Assembly (NCBI RefSeq): GCF_018812025.1
Contig: NC_063049.1
Coordinates: 36,904,447-36,968,446 of the forward strand
Direction of reading: 5' to 3'
From: Megalobrama amblycephala
Taxonomy: Eukaryota; Chordata; Actinopteri; Cypriniformes; Xenocyprididae
DNA: 64,000 nucleotides
The first letter of the stretch is position 1, and every line of letters starts with the position of its first letter. A model generated the notes under the pieces. It saw only the letters and a program-made list of their open reading frames with translations, made no database searches and was not told the origin of the DNA. Shown here piece by piece: positions 11,732 to 23,447 of the stretch. The translations under genes and the position numbers were made by a program.

Positions 11732-12297
11732 CTGAGCGATAAAAAGAATAACATTAAACATTTGTAAATGTAAAGTTTAAAAATAATAGATCATCACTAG
11801 GGTAAAGGTAGTGAGAGATGGCATAATTCCATGGATGAGTCTCAAAATCCATGAGGATGATGACAAGCAAAATGTGATTTCTATTTCAAAAGTTATTTAT
11901 ATGGATGTTTTGTGAGAAAAAAAAAAAAAAAAAAAACCTATTCATTGAAAATAATGTCTGTGGTTAGTTTTCTCAATAATATAAAAAAGGGTGATGCAAT
12001 TTGTATCTTTTAATGTTTCTTCTAAATTGTGCCGGAATGATCAATGAATTTTGTTAAAAAACAGTGCTTTTCACATGCACAGTAAAGAATCATGGGGTCT
12101 GGTCTTGGTAAGGTCGTAGGCATCCATAATGTTTGTCCCAAGTGTATTTCAAGTTAATGACCTGACCATCATGCATGACATCTAAAACCTGTATTAAGCA
12201 ATGGAACATGCTTTCAAAAAAAGGGTCAGGTTGCTCAACAAGAAAACAATGGCATAGTCTTTAGAGTAGACAAGGAACCTAAAAAGTTTGCACATAC

Positions 12298-12486
12298 CAT
12301 TGACCGTCAAAACTGCAGAGCAAGAGACCATTCCTCCAGAATTGCGTGCAACACATGTGTATTCTCCTGCGTCTGCAACATATGCTCTGAAGATCTCGAG
12401 CTGGCAGATATCATCAAACTGAGACATTCTGAAGTTGTCAGACTTCACAATTTCCTTATCTCTGCAGTACCAGGTAATCTTGAGAT
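12298..12486 (-). CDS. ttn: Titin exon: second half of Ig I15
   Basis: The exon has 189 nt, phase 1-1: LKITWYCRDKEIVKSDNF, YTCVARNSGGMVSCSAVL. I15 closes the proximal tandem Ig segment. Confidence 0.91.
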
Positions 12487-12603
12487 CTGTACAAATTAAA
12501 TGAATTCTTTCTTATTCCACAAAAAATATTATATATGCTAATTAAAAATTTAAAAACAAAATCTATGTTTCACAATTGTTTAATGCAAAGGGTTGAGCCT
12601 TAC

Positions 12604-12729
12604 CATCCCCAGTGACACGGCACTGGAATCTAGCTGATTCTCCCTCTTCAGCAGAGGTACCTTGCAGTGAGGTAATAATTACTGGTGGAGACACTGGAGC
12701 CACCGTGTCTGGAGAAACCACTTCTGAAA
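12604..12729 (-). CDS. ttn: Titin exon: first half of Ig I15
   Basis: The exon has 126 nt, phase 1-1: SEVVSPDTVAPVSPPVII, then SLQGTSAEEGESARFQC and RVTGD. Too short to stand out by itself; frame and the second half fix it. Confidence 0.88.
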
Positions 12730-12825
12730 CTGTTCACAGAAATTAAGTTTGTGTTAAAAATATTGGTCATATGAAAATATCTAAAACTGGTTTTAAATAA
12801 CAGTTCTGACTCATGATAAGCTCAC

Positions 12826-13110
12826 CTTCCACATTAAGTGATGCAGAACTTGTGGCTACCCCATAGTCATTCTTAGCTTCACAGTTGTACTGAGCTGCAT
12901 CCTCTGGGAAGACTTCAATGAGCAACAATATGTGCTCATTTCCCTCCCTCAGGAACTTACACTTAAACCCAGAAGATAGGGCCTGAGAGTTCTTATACCA
13001 GGACACCTGAGGCTGAGGAATTCCTGTCACCTCCACAGAGAAGCGTGCAGGTTTGCCAGCCTCAACAGACAGGGGCTGCATATGCCTGATGATCTGAGGA
13101 GGCTCAGGGA
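12826..13110 (-). CDS. ttn: Titin exon: Ig I14
   Basis: The exon has 285 nt, phase 1-1: [53 protein letters not shown]. Close to the mammalian domain. Confidence 0.94.
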
Positions 13111-13927
13111 CTGAATTAAATCAAGACATATATTAGACCAAGACAATCAGCTTCACAACCTACACTTTAATGTAGTGGTTCAATGCACTAGGAGTATAAT
13201 GGTATGCCATGGACAGAAATAGTTAAGGATATATTCAGATTAGGTACTGTATATACAAACTACCATTCTATAGTTTGGGGTCAGGATGCATTAAATTGAT
13301 CAAAAGTGACAGTAACGACTTCTCCATTTGTTACAGAAAAATCTATTTCAGAAATATGCTTTTCTTTAGAAAAAATGTATCATGGTTTCCACAAAAAAAA
13401 AAAAAAAAAAAAAAAAGTACAACTGATTTCATATTCTATAATAAGAAATGTTAAACGTAATGATTATGTGACACTGAAGACTGGAGTAATGGCTGCTGAA
13501 AATTCAGCTTTGCCGTCACAGGAATACATTACACTTTAAAATATATTAAAAAAGAACACTCTTTAAATTGTAAGTTTTTACTGTATTTTTGGTCAATTAA
13601 ATGCAGCCTTGGTGAGCAAAAGACACTTATTTAAAAAACATTTACAGAATCTTACCGACCTCAAACTTTTGAATGGAAGTGTAAATACAGTCAAACCAAA
13701 ATTTATTCAGACACCTTGAACATTTCATTCATTAATACAGTTTATTCTCTATTGTTTAAAAAAATGGTTTTACTTTATTTTGCTATCCTCACTTACATAA
13801 ATGAACTATAGTGTCCTGCACCCACTAGTAAAAAATGTCTGAATAATTTTTGGTATGACTGTATGTATGCAAAATAAACAGAACATTTATTTAAATAAAT
13901 TTATAGATATCTGAACTGTACACTCAC
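13111..13927 (-). other. Titin intron with poly(A) tract
   Basis: An intron of about 0.8 kb between I13 and I14 exons. It holds an A-rich homopolymer at about 13391-13416 and no exon-like segment. Confidence 0.7.
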
Positions 13928-14156
13928 TCTGGACATGTAGATTGACTGAGCTCCTGTTCTTTCCTGCAATGAATGTATATTCTCCAGCATCACTTCTGTA
14001 AGTTTCAGTGATTGTCAAGCGATGTGTCTTTCTAACTGTCACATAGTTAAAGCGCTCCTCAAAAGATTGAATTTCAACACCATTCTTCAGCCAGCGGCCT
14101 TCAATTTCATCCTCATTAACTTCAAACTCAAATGTAGCCCTCTGTTTCTCAACCAC
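13928..14156 (-). CDS. ttn: Titin exon: Ig I13
   Basis: The exon has 229 nt, phase 0 to 1: VVEKQRATFEFEVNEDE, GRWLKNGVEIQSFEERF, YTFIAGKNRSSVNLHV. Confidence 0.92.
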
Positions 14157-14251
14157 CTGAAAAGCATAAAAAAGAGAGAAAAAAATTCATTTCACCATGG
14201 CACACAAGTAATGTTTTAATAAGCGACTGTAATAAGACAAAAGATAGTTAC

Positions 14252-14420
14252 AGTGATATCCTTCTCAGCAGGCTCAGAGATGCGGACATCCTTGCCCTCC
14301 ACTATGAGGTTTGCTTTGGAAACACTTGCACCAGCAACCACAGAGAACTCTCCGGCATCAGACATGCGAACAGTCTGGATCAACAAACGCTGCAGGAATT
14401 TGTCAGTGGTGGCTTTGAAT
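14252..14420 (-). CDS. ttn: Titin exon: second half of Ig I12 and start of I13
   Basis: The exon has 169 nt, phase 2 to 0: LQRLLIQTVRMSDAGEF, GASVSKANLIVEGKDVRI, then the first strand of the next Ig. The donor is ACT/GTAACT, weaker than its neighbours. Confidence 0.91.
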
Positions 14421-14714
14421 CTAAAACAATGAGGAAGTTGCATATTATGGACACAGTTGAGATCTTGTTTGGGCATAAAAATAATTAAATATCCTTAAAA
14501 CAAGACAAAGGTGATTAAGAAGCAAAAGTGCAAAAGACATTATGACTATATATCTTTTGTTTTAAGCATTAATCTATCAAAAATGAGTAAGATTTATTAT
14601 TTACACAAGTCATAATGTCTTATACAGAAATAAGATCATTAAAGATATTGATTAAGAAATGTTTTTGTTTTTAAGATATCTGCTGTGTAATTTACATTAT
14701 AACTGAGGACATAC

Positions 14715-14856
14715 CTGTCAGACAACTCAAGCTCCTGCCCATCCTTCATCCACATCACAGGGACGTTGGGTTCAGAGAGCTCACATTCAAATATAGCCTT
14801 CTTCTTCTCAGTTACCTTTATATCTTTAATGTGCTTGGTGAATTCAATCACACGAG
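14715..14856 (-). CDS. ttn: Titin exon: first half of Ig I12
   Basis: The exon has 142 nt, phase 1 to 2: VIEFTKHIKDIKVTEKKK, FECELSEPNVPVMWMKDG, ending with a split Arg codon. Confidence 0.92.
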
Positions 14857-14932
14857 CTGGAGAAAACAGATTTTTGTTAGTCAATCTATTAGGTTACATA
14901 AAGGCAGCTGTCAATAGAAAAACCAAACTAAC

Positions 14933-15193
14933 CATCAACAAAGAGTTTTGCAGATGTTTCAGCAGATCCAGCCACAAACTTGTAGTCTCCACCATCCCCA
15001 AAGTGAACGTTTCGGATAGTGAGAGAGTGGGTGAACTGTTTGCAGCGAGCTTGGCATCTATCACTGGACCGTATTTCTACTCCATTCTTTAGCCATTTGT
15101 AGGTGATGCCTTCATAGTTGACGGTCACCTCAAATGTAACAGTGTCTTTTTCTTTAGCATTGAGGTTTTGAAGCATGGATGTGATCAGAATTG
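14933..15193 (-). CDS. ttn: Titin exon: Ig I11
   Basis: The exon has 261 nt, phase 1-1: NLNAKEKDTVTFEVTV, YKWLKNGVEIRSSDRC, YKFVAGSAETSAKLFV. Confidence 0.93.
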
Positions 15194-15278
15194 CTGAAAG
15201 ATTTAAAATTGCATTTGTGAATATGCTGATTAACTTTATATATCTTTTAAGTTTACAGACAGCATACAAATTACTCAC

Positions 15279-15539
15279 GTTTTACAGTCAGGGTAGCAGA
15301 GACTTTGTCATTTCCACACACAAATGTGTATTCTGAAATGTCCTCCTGGCTGGCATTCATGACTTTCAGCTGATGAAGTTTGCCCTGCACCACAATTCCA
15401 AACTTCTCGCTCATCTCAATCTCAACTCCGTTTTTCAGCCAGATGGATGGAACATTGAAATGTGAAACTTCACACTCGAACGTGGCCACATGGGTCTCTG
15501 GAACCTCAATGTTCTTCATTGGTTTTGTTACTCTCAAAT
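15279..15539 (-). CDS. ttn: Titin exon: Ig I10
   Basis: The exon has 261 nt, phase 1-1: MKNIEVPETHVATFECEV, IWLKNGVEIEMSEKF, YTFVCGNDKVSATLTV. Very close to the mammalian domain. Confidence 0.94.
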
Positions 15540-15635
15540 CTGAATATATGCAAGAAAGATAAAACATATTTAGAACTCCAAATTTCACATTTAAGGTGAA
15601 CACTATTGAAGAAAACATTTTTTTCAAATACTTAC

Positions 15636-15896
15636 ATTCAACATGAAGATGAGCACTGGAGTGCAGATGTCCGACCACAGCAATGTATTCACCTGCCAAG
15701 TGACCTTCAACACTCTGAATGACAAGTTTGTGGGCTTTCCGCTCAGACAGTATTTTTATATTTGAACTTGGCTTGAGCTCCTGATTATTGAACATCCACT
15801 TAACTGGAATGTCATCATGGGACAAACTCAGCTCAAATGAGGCAGTTGCACCCAGCAGTGATGTCACATCCTTTGGCTTTTTCACAATTTTGATAG
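15636..15896 (-). CDS. ttn: Titin exon: Ig I9
   Basis: The exon has 261 nt, phase 1-1: KKPKDVTSLLGATASFEL, VKWMFNNQELKPSS, YIAVVGHLHSSAHLHV. Acceptor TCTTTTATAG, donor GTAAGT. Confidence 0.93.
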
Positions 15897-15992
15897 CTAT
15901 AAAAGAGATTAAAAGGTATTGAAATACATCTAATAACAGCAGACAGATTTATATAACTGTATACTTGACAAATAATTAACATATAAACATAC

Positions 15993-16256
15993 TTTCAACA
16001 TTTAGTCTGGCATTAGCAGAGAGTTTTCCAAGTTTGAAACCATAGACTGATTCATCTTGGGTGTTGCAGTTCTTGATCTTCAGGGTGTGAACCATGCCAA
16101 CGACTGTTATCTCAAATTTATCACTTGGATGAATCTCAACACCATTTTTGATCCACTGGGATCCTTTCACATCCAAATGGGTGAGTTCAAGACTGAATAC
16201 TGCCTCCTGGGTCTCAGTTACGGTTTGGTTCTTCATTGTCTTCCTGATTTTAACAG
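15993..16256 (-). CDS. ttn: Titin exon: Ig I8
   Basis: The exon has 264 nt, phase 1-1: KNQTVTETQEAVFSLEL, GSQWIKNGVEIHPSDKF, YGFKLGKLSANARLNV. Confidence 0.93.
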
Positions 16257-16348
16257 CTTGGATAAAAAAGTAAGAAATTACATTTAAATAATTTAAAATG
16301 GATGAGAAAACATAATTTGCAGTGAACTAATCCAACAACATAGTTTAC

Positions 16349-16609
16349 CTTCAACTTTCAAGTTGCCAGATGTCTTAGAGTTTGCCACCTGATAGGTGTA
16401 CTCTCCAACATCCTGTGGCCTGGTGATGACGATGACAAGGCGTCTAACAGCACCATTATTTTCACTTATGATATTATCGCTGAAGTCAACAGAGTGGCCA
16501 TCTTTGAGCCATTTGCCTTCTGTAGTAGGATTAGCAACTTCACACTCCAGCACAGCAGTTTGGGATTCTGCTACAGTCAAATCATGGAGTGGCCTGTTTA
16601 TAGCACCAC
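16349..16609 (-). CDS. ttn: Titin exon: Ig I7
   Basis: The exon has 261 nt, phase 1-1: RPLHDLTVAESQTAVLEC, EGKWLKDGHSVDFSD, YTYQVANSKTSGNLKV. Confidence 0.93.
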
Positions 16610-16726
16610 CTAGTGGAGAGATTAAAAAACAATGCCACAACTCAGTCACGTGACATGATTCCCACATTGTGCATGGCAAATTAGTATGTACTTTGATTTT
16701 AAAAAGCAATTTAAATGTCTACGTAC

Positions 16727-16987
16727 CTGACACAATAAGCTTTGCTCTAGATTCCTTCTCACCAGCCATGAAGATGTACTCTCCTTCCTCATCCTTCATG
16801 GCATTCAAAACAGTGAGGCTATAGTGTGTACCTTTGCCCTCAATCTTGTACTTTGGACCTGCTTTTAAAGGTTGACCCTTGAAAGTCCAGAGAGCATCAA
16901 TGCCAGGATGAGATACCTCCACTTTAAATGTGACATTCTGGGTCTCAGTGCAAACACAGTCCTCCATGTGCTTAACAATAGATATAG
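16727..16987 (-). CDS. ttn: Titin exon: Ig I6
   Basis: The exon has 261 nt, phase 1-1: TETQNVTFKVEVSHPG, ALWTFKGQPLKAGPKY, YIFMAGEKESRAKL. Confidence 0.93.
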
Positions 16988-17083
16988 CTATAAAACACAA
17001 TGAACAATGCCATCATCATCAAGTATTTTAAAACAACTAAAACAGGAAAGAAATATATTGGAACAATTTTGAATGACACTCAC

Positions 17084-17347
17084 GCTGGACAGAAAGTTTA
17101 CAGGTTGAGTCTACTTTGCCAGCAATCAGTTTATATTTTCCTTCATCTGATGCGTATGTCCTGTTAATGGCCAGTCTCTGTTTGGATCCTTTGACAACTA
17201 TCTGGACTCTATCACTTGCTGTCACCAGCTTGTCATTTTGGAACCATTTTACCGAAGTTATATCAGGAGCAGAGATTTTAGCCTCAAGGACAGCTTTAGT
17301 GCCTTCTACTGTGGAAACGTCTTTTAATGGTGCCAAGAAGCCAATAG
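17084..17347 (-). CDS. ttn: Titin exon: Ig I5
   Basis: The exon has 264 nt, phase 1-1: FLAPLKDVSTVEGTKAVL, VKWFQNDKLVTASD, YKLIAGKVDSTCKLSV. Confidence 0.93.
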
Positions 17348-17433
17348 CTGGATAAGAAACAAAACGATTAATACAACACTTTCTTGTTTGAGAATCCATT
17401 GAACATTCACTTATGGTTAATAAGAAGACTTAC

Positions 17434-17706
17434 TTTGAACTGTTAGCTTTCCCTTTGTAGAAATGTCCTGAACAGGAACAACAAAGGAGTACATTCCTGC
17501 ATCATCCTTACTGGCGTCCTCAATGAGAAGCTTATGGGTGACTTTGTCAATGACCATGTGAATCTTATTGGAAGCAGAGATGGCTTGACCATTCTTCATC
17601 CATGAGCCCTCAACATTCTCCTGAGAGAATCGCACCTCAAGTTGGGCAATATCACCCTCACAGATTGTCAGGTCAGAAAGACCTTGCATCAGAGTCACAG
17701 GGCGCA
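17434..17706 (-). CDS. ttn: Titin exon: Ig I4
   Basis: The exon has 273 nt, phase 1-1: RPVTLMQGLSDLTICEGD, EGSWMKNGQAIS, YSFVVPVQDISTKGK. Confidence 0.93.
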
Positions 17707-17845
17707 CTAGAGTAAACCAGAAATATTTAAATAAGATTTAAATCACTTTTAATTATAGCAGACGATTAAAATGAGTTTTAATAGAAAAGGACACAGCTTA
17801 TAAAAACACTTCTAAATACGTTAATCCTAATTTCCTCATTCTCAC

Positions 17846-18112
17846 CTTTCATCTTAAGAGAGGCACTTGTCTTAAGATCTCCAACTTTGAAAGTGTATTT
17901 TCCTTGGTCCTGCTTTTTAACATCTTTCACAGAAAGACTATGACGACCACGACGTGCAGACACAACATATTTAAGGCTAGGAGTGATTTCTTTGTTCTCA
18001 AAATACCAGATGCCTTCAGCATCCTCACGGGACAAAACACACTCAAACTCTCCAGAGTATGACTCAGGTACTTCTGTGTTCTCAAGGTTCTTCACAATTT
18101 CAAGTGGTGCAC
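17846..18112 (-). CDS. ttn: Titin exon: Ig I3
   Basis: The exon has 267 nt, phase 1-1: LENTEVPESYSGEFEC, EGIWYFENKEI, YTFKVGDLKTSAS. The later Cys is absent (YTFKV), as is common in proximal titin Ig domains. Confidence 0.93.
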
Positions 18113-18208
18113 CTGTATAAGACATCAAATTGTGCATTTGATTAAATGCTCAAAACTATTAAACACTGTTGGATGAGAAGATAAAACTGTTGTAAGTGTT
18201 GTACTAAC

Positions 18209-18490
18209 CTTCAACAAAAAGTGAGGCACTGGTTCTTATCTGGTCATCGTCAACAACCACACAACTGTACTCGTCTTCGTCCTTCATAGAAATCATCAGC
18301 ACTGATAGGAAGTGCACCTTTCTGTCAGAGTGCATTCTGTATTTGTCACCTGAGAAGATTTCTGCATTGTTCTTCATCCACTTGACCTTAACAAATGGCT
18401 CATTCGTCTCACATTCAAAGGTCACCATGGTGTCCTTCTCTTTAGCATTCTGATCTTCTAGAACTTGTGTAAATGAAATAACTTGTTTGC
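18209..18490 (-). CDS. ttn: Titin exon: Ig I2 (proximal tandem Ig)
   Basis: The exon has 282 nt, phase 1-1. Ig with FECETNEPFVKVKWMKNN and YSCVVVDDD. First single-Ig exon of the proximal tandem Ig segment, which extends at low force. Confidence 0.93.
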
Positions 18491-18585
18491 CTGAAAGAAA
18501 AGTGAAAGAACAATGACTCAAGATTAATTCTAACTTTTACAGTACAGATAATATGCAAACAGCAAGAAGTAGGAAAAAGTTTTAC

Positions 18586-20288
18586 CTTGAACCAGCAGGA
18601 AAGCATGGCTTGAGGTCTCTCCAGCAATGTTCATGGCTTTGACCATTACACTTGCTGAGTCCTCAGCTAAGACATTTCTTATCACTAATTCACAGACATG
18701 GTCTTCTGGCCAATACCAGTAAACCCGGTCTGATTTCTCCAATAAGACACCATTCTTGAACCACTGGCATTCTGGATCTGGTTTACCGGTGACTCTACAA
18801 CGGAAGTGTATTTCATCTCCCAGGCAAACTGTCTGGCTCTGGATCCGTTCAATGATCTTTGGAGCCTCCATGCTTGGAGAGAGCACAATTTTCTCTGGTT
18901 TGATTTTGGGAATGGTGAGTTTACCCTCCTCTTCTTTTTTCTTCTCAGCATCAGGTCCTAGTTCTTTGGCGTGATGAAGAAGTTCTTCCTTTCTCTTCTT
19001 CAGCATACCCTCATAAGACTCATCCTTCTTGCGGGACTTCAGATCTACAGCAGTTATTGCTTCATAGTAGCCTTCCTGGGTCCTACGTTTGAATTTGCTT
19101 CTCAGTTCGTCTGTTTCTTCTGTTAATTTCTCATGGATCACTCTCTCGGTTTTCCTCAGCTTAACCACCTCCTTGGGTTCTTTAGAGGTTTCAGATGGTT
19201 TCTCGGCTTTGACAACCTCAAATGAGACTCTGCCATGCTCTTGTGATGGTACAGGAGCAGGAGCCTTGAACTCAGGAGCACGGCGCAGGATTGACCTGAA
19301 GTCCTCCTTTTGCTGAATCTCAAATTTCACAAGATGCTCAGCAACACCTTCAGGGTTTTCAGCCACAACTTTGACATCTCCTGAATCATATGACTTGGTG
19401 TCTACAATTTCTAAGTAGTGAATGCCATCAAACTGAAGTCTAAATCTTTTACTCTTGCGGATGAGCAGTCCATTGAGGTACCAGTTGACTTTTGGGGTAG
19501 GGTAGCCTGTCACCCTACAGCGGAATTTGGCTGATTCTCCCTCCATAACTCTTAGTGGCTCTGGAAGTAGCACAATCTCTGGCTTAGTCTTTTCAAAGTT
19601 ATCATCTCCAGTAACTCCAGAGGGGCCACCCTCATGGGCAATACGCTCTATTTCATCTATTCTTTGACCTCGCCTTCCCTCTGGCAACTGTGTTTCCTCT
19701 ACAAGGCTTTTCTCATCTTTAACAATTAGTGTAGCAGAGGTCTGGTCAACTCCAAATTTGTTGGTGGCTCTGCAAGTAACGACACCACTATCTCTGGAAT
19801 AAGCAGCTTCATAGTCAAGACTGCAATAGCCAAACTCATTGACCATGCGTAGTCTGTTAGCAGCTTCCAGTGGCTTGCCATCATGCAGCCACTCAACAAT
19901 CATGGTTGGGTCTCCAATAGGGGTCAGTCTGCACTCAAAGTGTGCAGGTCCAAATCGCTTCAGCCTGACTGAAGTAAGCTTCTTTTTGAAGTGAGGCTTC
20001 TGTTGCTTCTCCTTATCGTAGAGGTCACCATCTTCCCATTGTTCCTGACCATAGCGAAGATGCAGTGGCTCTAACTCTGGTGCAGCAATTTCTTTGGCCT
20101 TGTAGGTTCCCTTGGGAATTACAAGCTTTTTCTCAGGCTGAGGCTGTACTGCATCCACCTCAATGTTAACTCTGCAACGTGTGGTATCTCTGCCAGCTTT
20201 GTTGATAGCTGTAGCAGTGTACCATGCGCTATCAGATCCTGTACTTGATGGAATCTTGAAGTGAGCTTCTCCTTTACCACCCTCAATC
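18586..20288 (-). CDS. ttn: Titin exon: second half of Z7, Z8, Z9, linker and I1
   Basis: One 1703-nt exon, phase 2 to 1, about 568 residues. It contains the end of Z7 ([17 protein letters not shown]), a conserved linker ([20 protein letters not shown]), Z8 ([20 protein letters not shown]), Z9 ([17 protein letters not shown]), a charged helical linker ([32 protein letters not shown]) and I1 ([12 protein letters not shown] to [15 protein letters not shown]). These modules sit at the Z-disc/I-band border. The linker is among the best-conserved parts of titin. Confidence 0.95.
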
Positions 20289-20381
20289 CTAATAACAAAT
20301 ACATTCAGTTAACTGTAATACAGACATGTTTTTTTTAATACCACATAAATCTCATCATAGGAAGCATGACTGAAAACTTAC

Positions 20382-20550
20382 CTAATATGTGGGTGTTTGT
20401 GTGGGGAGATTATGTCACTGTTCTTCAGCCAAACAATGTCAGGAAGGGGGTTGCCAATAGCTTTAACAGCTAGCTCAACCAAAGTACCCTCTTTAACACT
20501 GATGTTTCTTAGTTTCTCAACAAACTGTGGTCTCACCAAGTTTTCCTTGG
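20382..20550 (-). CDS. ttn: Titin exon: first half of Z7
   Basis: The exon has 169 nt, phase 1 to 2: RPQFVEKLRNISVKEG, GNPLPDIVWLKNSDII, ending in HPHI and a split Arg codon. Confidence 0.92.
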
Positions 20551-20673
20551 CTGAAAATGACAGCAATGTAAAACAGAATATTTCATTAGAAATATTTAAT
20601 GCAGTTGGCCTGAAGTGACTGTGACACAGAAAGTTATTCTATAAATTAATTATTAGTGTATACAGCATCATAC

Positions 20674-20838
20674 CTTCAACAGTGAGAGTCACAGATACAG
20701 TTGTTTTTCCAGCTCTGTTCTGAGCAACGACCGTCCACTCTCCAGAGTCCTGAGGCATGGCAGGAACCACAATCATTGATTGAGTTCCATCCTCCTTTAC
20801 CACTATCTTGTGGGTGTAGTCATTGACCACTTGTTGTC
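20674..20838 (-). CDS. ttn: Titin exon: second half of Z6
   Basis: The exon has 165 nt, phase 1-1: VVNDYTHKIVVKEDGTQS, GEWTVVAQNRAGKTTVS. Confidence 0.93.
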
Positions 20839-20923
20839 CTGTAATGATAAAAATATAGTTGTCATGGCATGGTAATAAAAGAATTGGCAGTTATAAAACC
20901 TCCTATGGATGCAGATTACTAAC

Positions 20924-21132
20924 CATTGTGGAACCAGTAAGTTTCAGGCATGGGTCTTCCAACTACTTTCAGATCAAATCTTGCAGTCTGTCCCTCGGAG
21001 CACTTAAAGGATGAGGGCTTCTGTACAAACACAGGCTTGTAGAGTCTTTCTAGCTGGGCCTCATCTGTCTCATCAAGTCTACGAGCAGGTGATTGACCAG
21101 GAGAACGACTTTTGGAGCGTGGTGATGTGGAC
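20924..21132 (-). CDS. ttn: Titin exon: SP-rich linker and first half of Z6
   Basis: The exon has 209 nt, phase 2 to 1. It opens STSPRSKSRSPGQSPARR, a basic SP-rich linker, then gives LYKPVFVQKPSSFKCSEG and YWFHN. In mammals this linker has several repeated SP units; here it is short. Confidence 0.91.
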
Positions 21133-21238
21133 CTGAAAAATGCAATATTTGTAATATCTCAGTCCAATAAATTATGTAATTTGCTATGGGGATATTACAA
21201 ACTATGTAATATTCTTAGATTGATTATTCAAAGCCTAC

Positions 21239-21477
21239 CTAATTCTTTGAACTGCCCCTGGCTGAGGAAGCTGTGTTTGTGTTACACCAGATGGCTCCAC
21301 ATACAGCTTTCCAGAGCTGACAGCATTACCCTTCATGTTACTGATCAAAGCAGAATAGACACCCTCATCTTCTGCCAGCACCGTAGGAAGACGCAGACTA
21401 GCTCTACCATCCTGCAGAACCTCCATCTGATAACGGCCTCCATGCATGATGCGCTTACCATCTTTGTACCAGGTTAT
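21239..21477 (-). CDS. ttn: Titin exon: second half of Z5
   Basis: The exon has 239 nt, phase 0 to 2. It starts [16 protein letters not shown] and carries [29 protein letters not shown], then a short polar linker. Confidence 0.93.
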
Positions 21478-21642
21478 CTATAATTGAAATAATACAAAAG
21501 TAAGTTACGATCCTCTAATTTGATTGGATAAGCACTGATGATTTTCAGTACAGTAGCACTTTTGCTTGTTTGATATAGTTTCAAAATGTTACTAGCTTAG
21601 TGGAATGAATTTTGAATGTGTGTAAACATAATTTAATCTTAC

Positions 21643-21873
21643 CTTAGGGAGAGGGGTTCCTGTCATCCTACAATGTAAAGTTGCACTCATTCCCTCCCTG
21701 AGTCTGTAATTTTTAACTGGAGTATTAAAGACGGGAGAAATAGCATCGTGTTCAGAAACACTCATATCCAACTGCTCCCCATCCTCAGTCACCAGCTCCT
21801 GGTAGGTAATCTTGAGTAGGTGGAACTCAATTTCTTGGATGAATCTCTGCTCCAAGTTAGAAATTTGGAACTC
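21643..21873 (-). CDS. ttn: Titin exon: linker and first half of Z5
   Basis: The exon has 231 nt, phase 0-0. A helical linker (FIQEIEFHLLKITYQEL) leads into VKNYRLREGMSATLHCRM, the first half of Z5. Confidence 0.91.
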
Positions 21874-21986
21874 CTGTAAAAAAATATCATTGTAAGGTTC
21901 ATACTCACACTTTGTAAATTCAGAAGTTGATTTTCAGGATTTATAAACTTAAAATAAGGCTAAAAAAAACTTGAAACCTTTCATAC

Positions 21987-22174
21987 CTGCTCTGAAATGA
22001 AGGACTGCATCATTTGGGTTTGTTGAGCCATCCTCCTCTGCATGAGCATCTGCTCTTTCTCAGTGACAGTTTCAACAACAGCAGAAATCTCAGCCACTTT
22101 TGGCTCCTCTATAATAGTAGTTACTTCTGTCTTGAATATCTCTTCCTGTTTCTTCACATACAGCTCATATGCCT
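21987..22174 (-). CDS. ttn: Titin exon: charged linker between Z4 and Z5
   Basis: The exon has 188 nt, phase 1 to 0. It encodes a Glu/Lys/Met/Gln-rich, probably helical linker: EAYELYVKKQEEIF, EKEQMLMQRRMAQQTQ. Confidence 0.9.
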
Positions 22175-22255
22175 CTGTAAAATGCAGGAAAACACCATTA
22201 ACAATTGATCTAAAATACCACTGCAATTCATAATATAGTCACCCCGAAAACCAAC

Positions 22256-22398
22256 CTTCATCAAGCAGCATGGCTGAAGCAGAGATCTCTCCAAGTGGGT
22301 TCCTAGCAAAGATGGTGTACTCTCCTGCATCATCAGCAAATGTCATGGAGATCTCAAGCTTGCATGCTCCTGTTTCCTTATTGTAGGCTACTCTGTAC
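22256..22398 (-). CDS. ttn: Titin exon: second half of Z4
   Basis: The exon has 143 nt, phase 2 to 1, and encodes YRVAYNKETGACKLEIS, GEYTIFARNPLGEIS, completing Z4. The Cys of the later strand is replaced by Ile (YTIFA). Confidence 0.9.
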
Positions 22399-22589
22399 CT
22401 AGAGGATACATGAGTTTGAGGTTTTTTCCTATTAATATCTTTGCATCACAGACAGTTCACATGAAACTAAAGCAGAGGACAATGCATAAAAAAACTTTGA
22501 AAACTCAGTCGCAATAGACATAAATGTATGGCGATATTTTACAAACAATTCAGATCAGAAAGTGTATACATGTACAGTGTAAAACATAC

Positions 22590-22808
22590 CTGTATCCAGT
22601 GGTAAGTGGAATTCCACTTTTCTTCCAGTAAATATGAGGCTTGGGGCTTCCTCCGACCTGGCATTCAAAGATTATGCTGTCTCCCTCCACAAGCTTCTGC
22701 ACTGTGGGCTTCTTTACAAAGAATGGGGCAACACCTGCTCCAGCCTCCATATGCTCAGAGACTGCACTTATTTCAGACATTGTCTCCTCTTTGGCTTCAA
22801 CTGTAACA
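22590..22808 (-). CDS. ttn: Titin exon: linker and first half of Z4
   Basis: The exon has 219 nt, phase 2-2. It encodes an acidic linker and then [34 protein letters not shown]. Two AG acceptors are possible (ends 22809 and 22801); only the first keeps phase with the preceding exon. Confidence 0.9.
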
Positions 22809-22901
22809 CTGTTTGTTAAACATCAAGGAATCAGATTGCAAATTCTTACTAATTAATACTATTTAATATAGTTTATACCACAAAGAATTCTATCAACTCA
22901 C

Positions 22902-22977
22902 TGTCTTTCATGAGCAGACATTTCAATGTGTTCAGAAACAGTAGAGAAATCCTCCCGGCTTTCAATGTCTTCTGAGA
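22902..22977 (-). CDS. ttn: Titin exon: acidic linker between Z3 and Z4
   Basis: The exon has 76 nt, phase 1 to 2. It encodes a short acidic linker with SEDIESREDFSTVSEHIE. The acceptor is TTTTCAG and the donor GTGAGT. It is too short for ordinary gene prediction, but phase and context fix it. Confidence 0.85.
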
Positions 22978-23058
22978 CTGAAAATGAAAAATTATCTATA
23001 AATATTAGTCTATAATCACACAGATCATTTTGTTTCAAGCCAAGTCATATGATCTTAC

Positions 23059-23317
23059 CTTTGACAAGCAGGTAGCAGGAGGTGCTGATAGTTCCAGCCT
23101 CACTGGTAGCAGTGCAAGTGAAGCGGCCACTATCTTCAGCAAAGGCCTCACGGATCACCAAGCGGGCATAGCCGTTTTCAAAAGTGATCTGGAAGTCAAT
23201 GGAGTTCTCGATTCTGTAATCCTCCCTGAACCACATTATGGCTGGGGTGGGGTGACCTGAAATCTGGCACTCCAGAGACACAGACTCCCCCTCGGTAACA
23301 GTCACATTCTTCAGACC
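23059..23317 (-). CDS. ttn: Titin exon: Z3 Ig
   Basis: The exon has 259 nt, phase 0 to 1. It encodes the complete Ig Z3: GLKNVTVTEGESVSLEC, IMWFREDYRIENS, and FTCTATSEAGTISTSC. Confidence 0.94.
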
Positions 23318-23447
23318 CTGGACAAAGAAAAAACAGTATTACAAAATGTAAATATTTTAACTTCGCAAGGTATCTTACACTTATTAACATTTTTTTTAAT
23401 TCATGAAATTTTAAAATCAAAAAATTGCTAAGTGCTCATTTACTCAC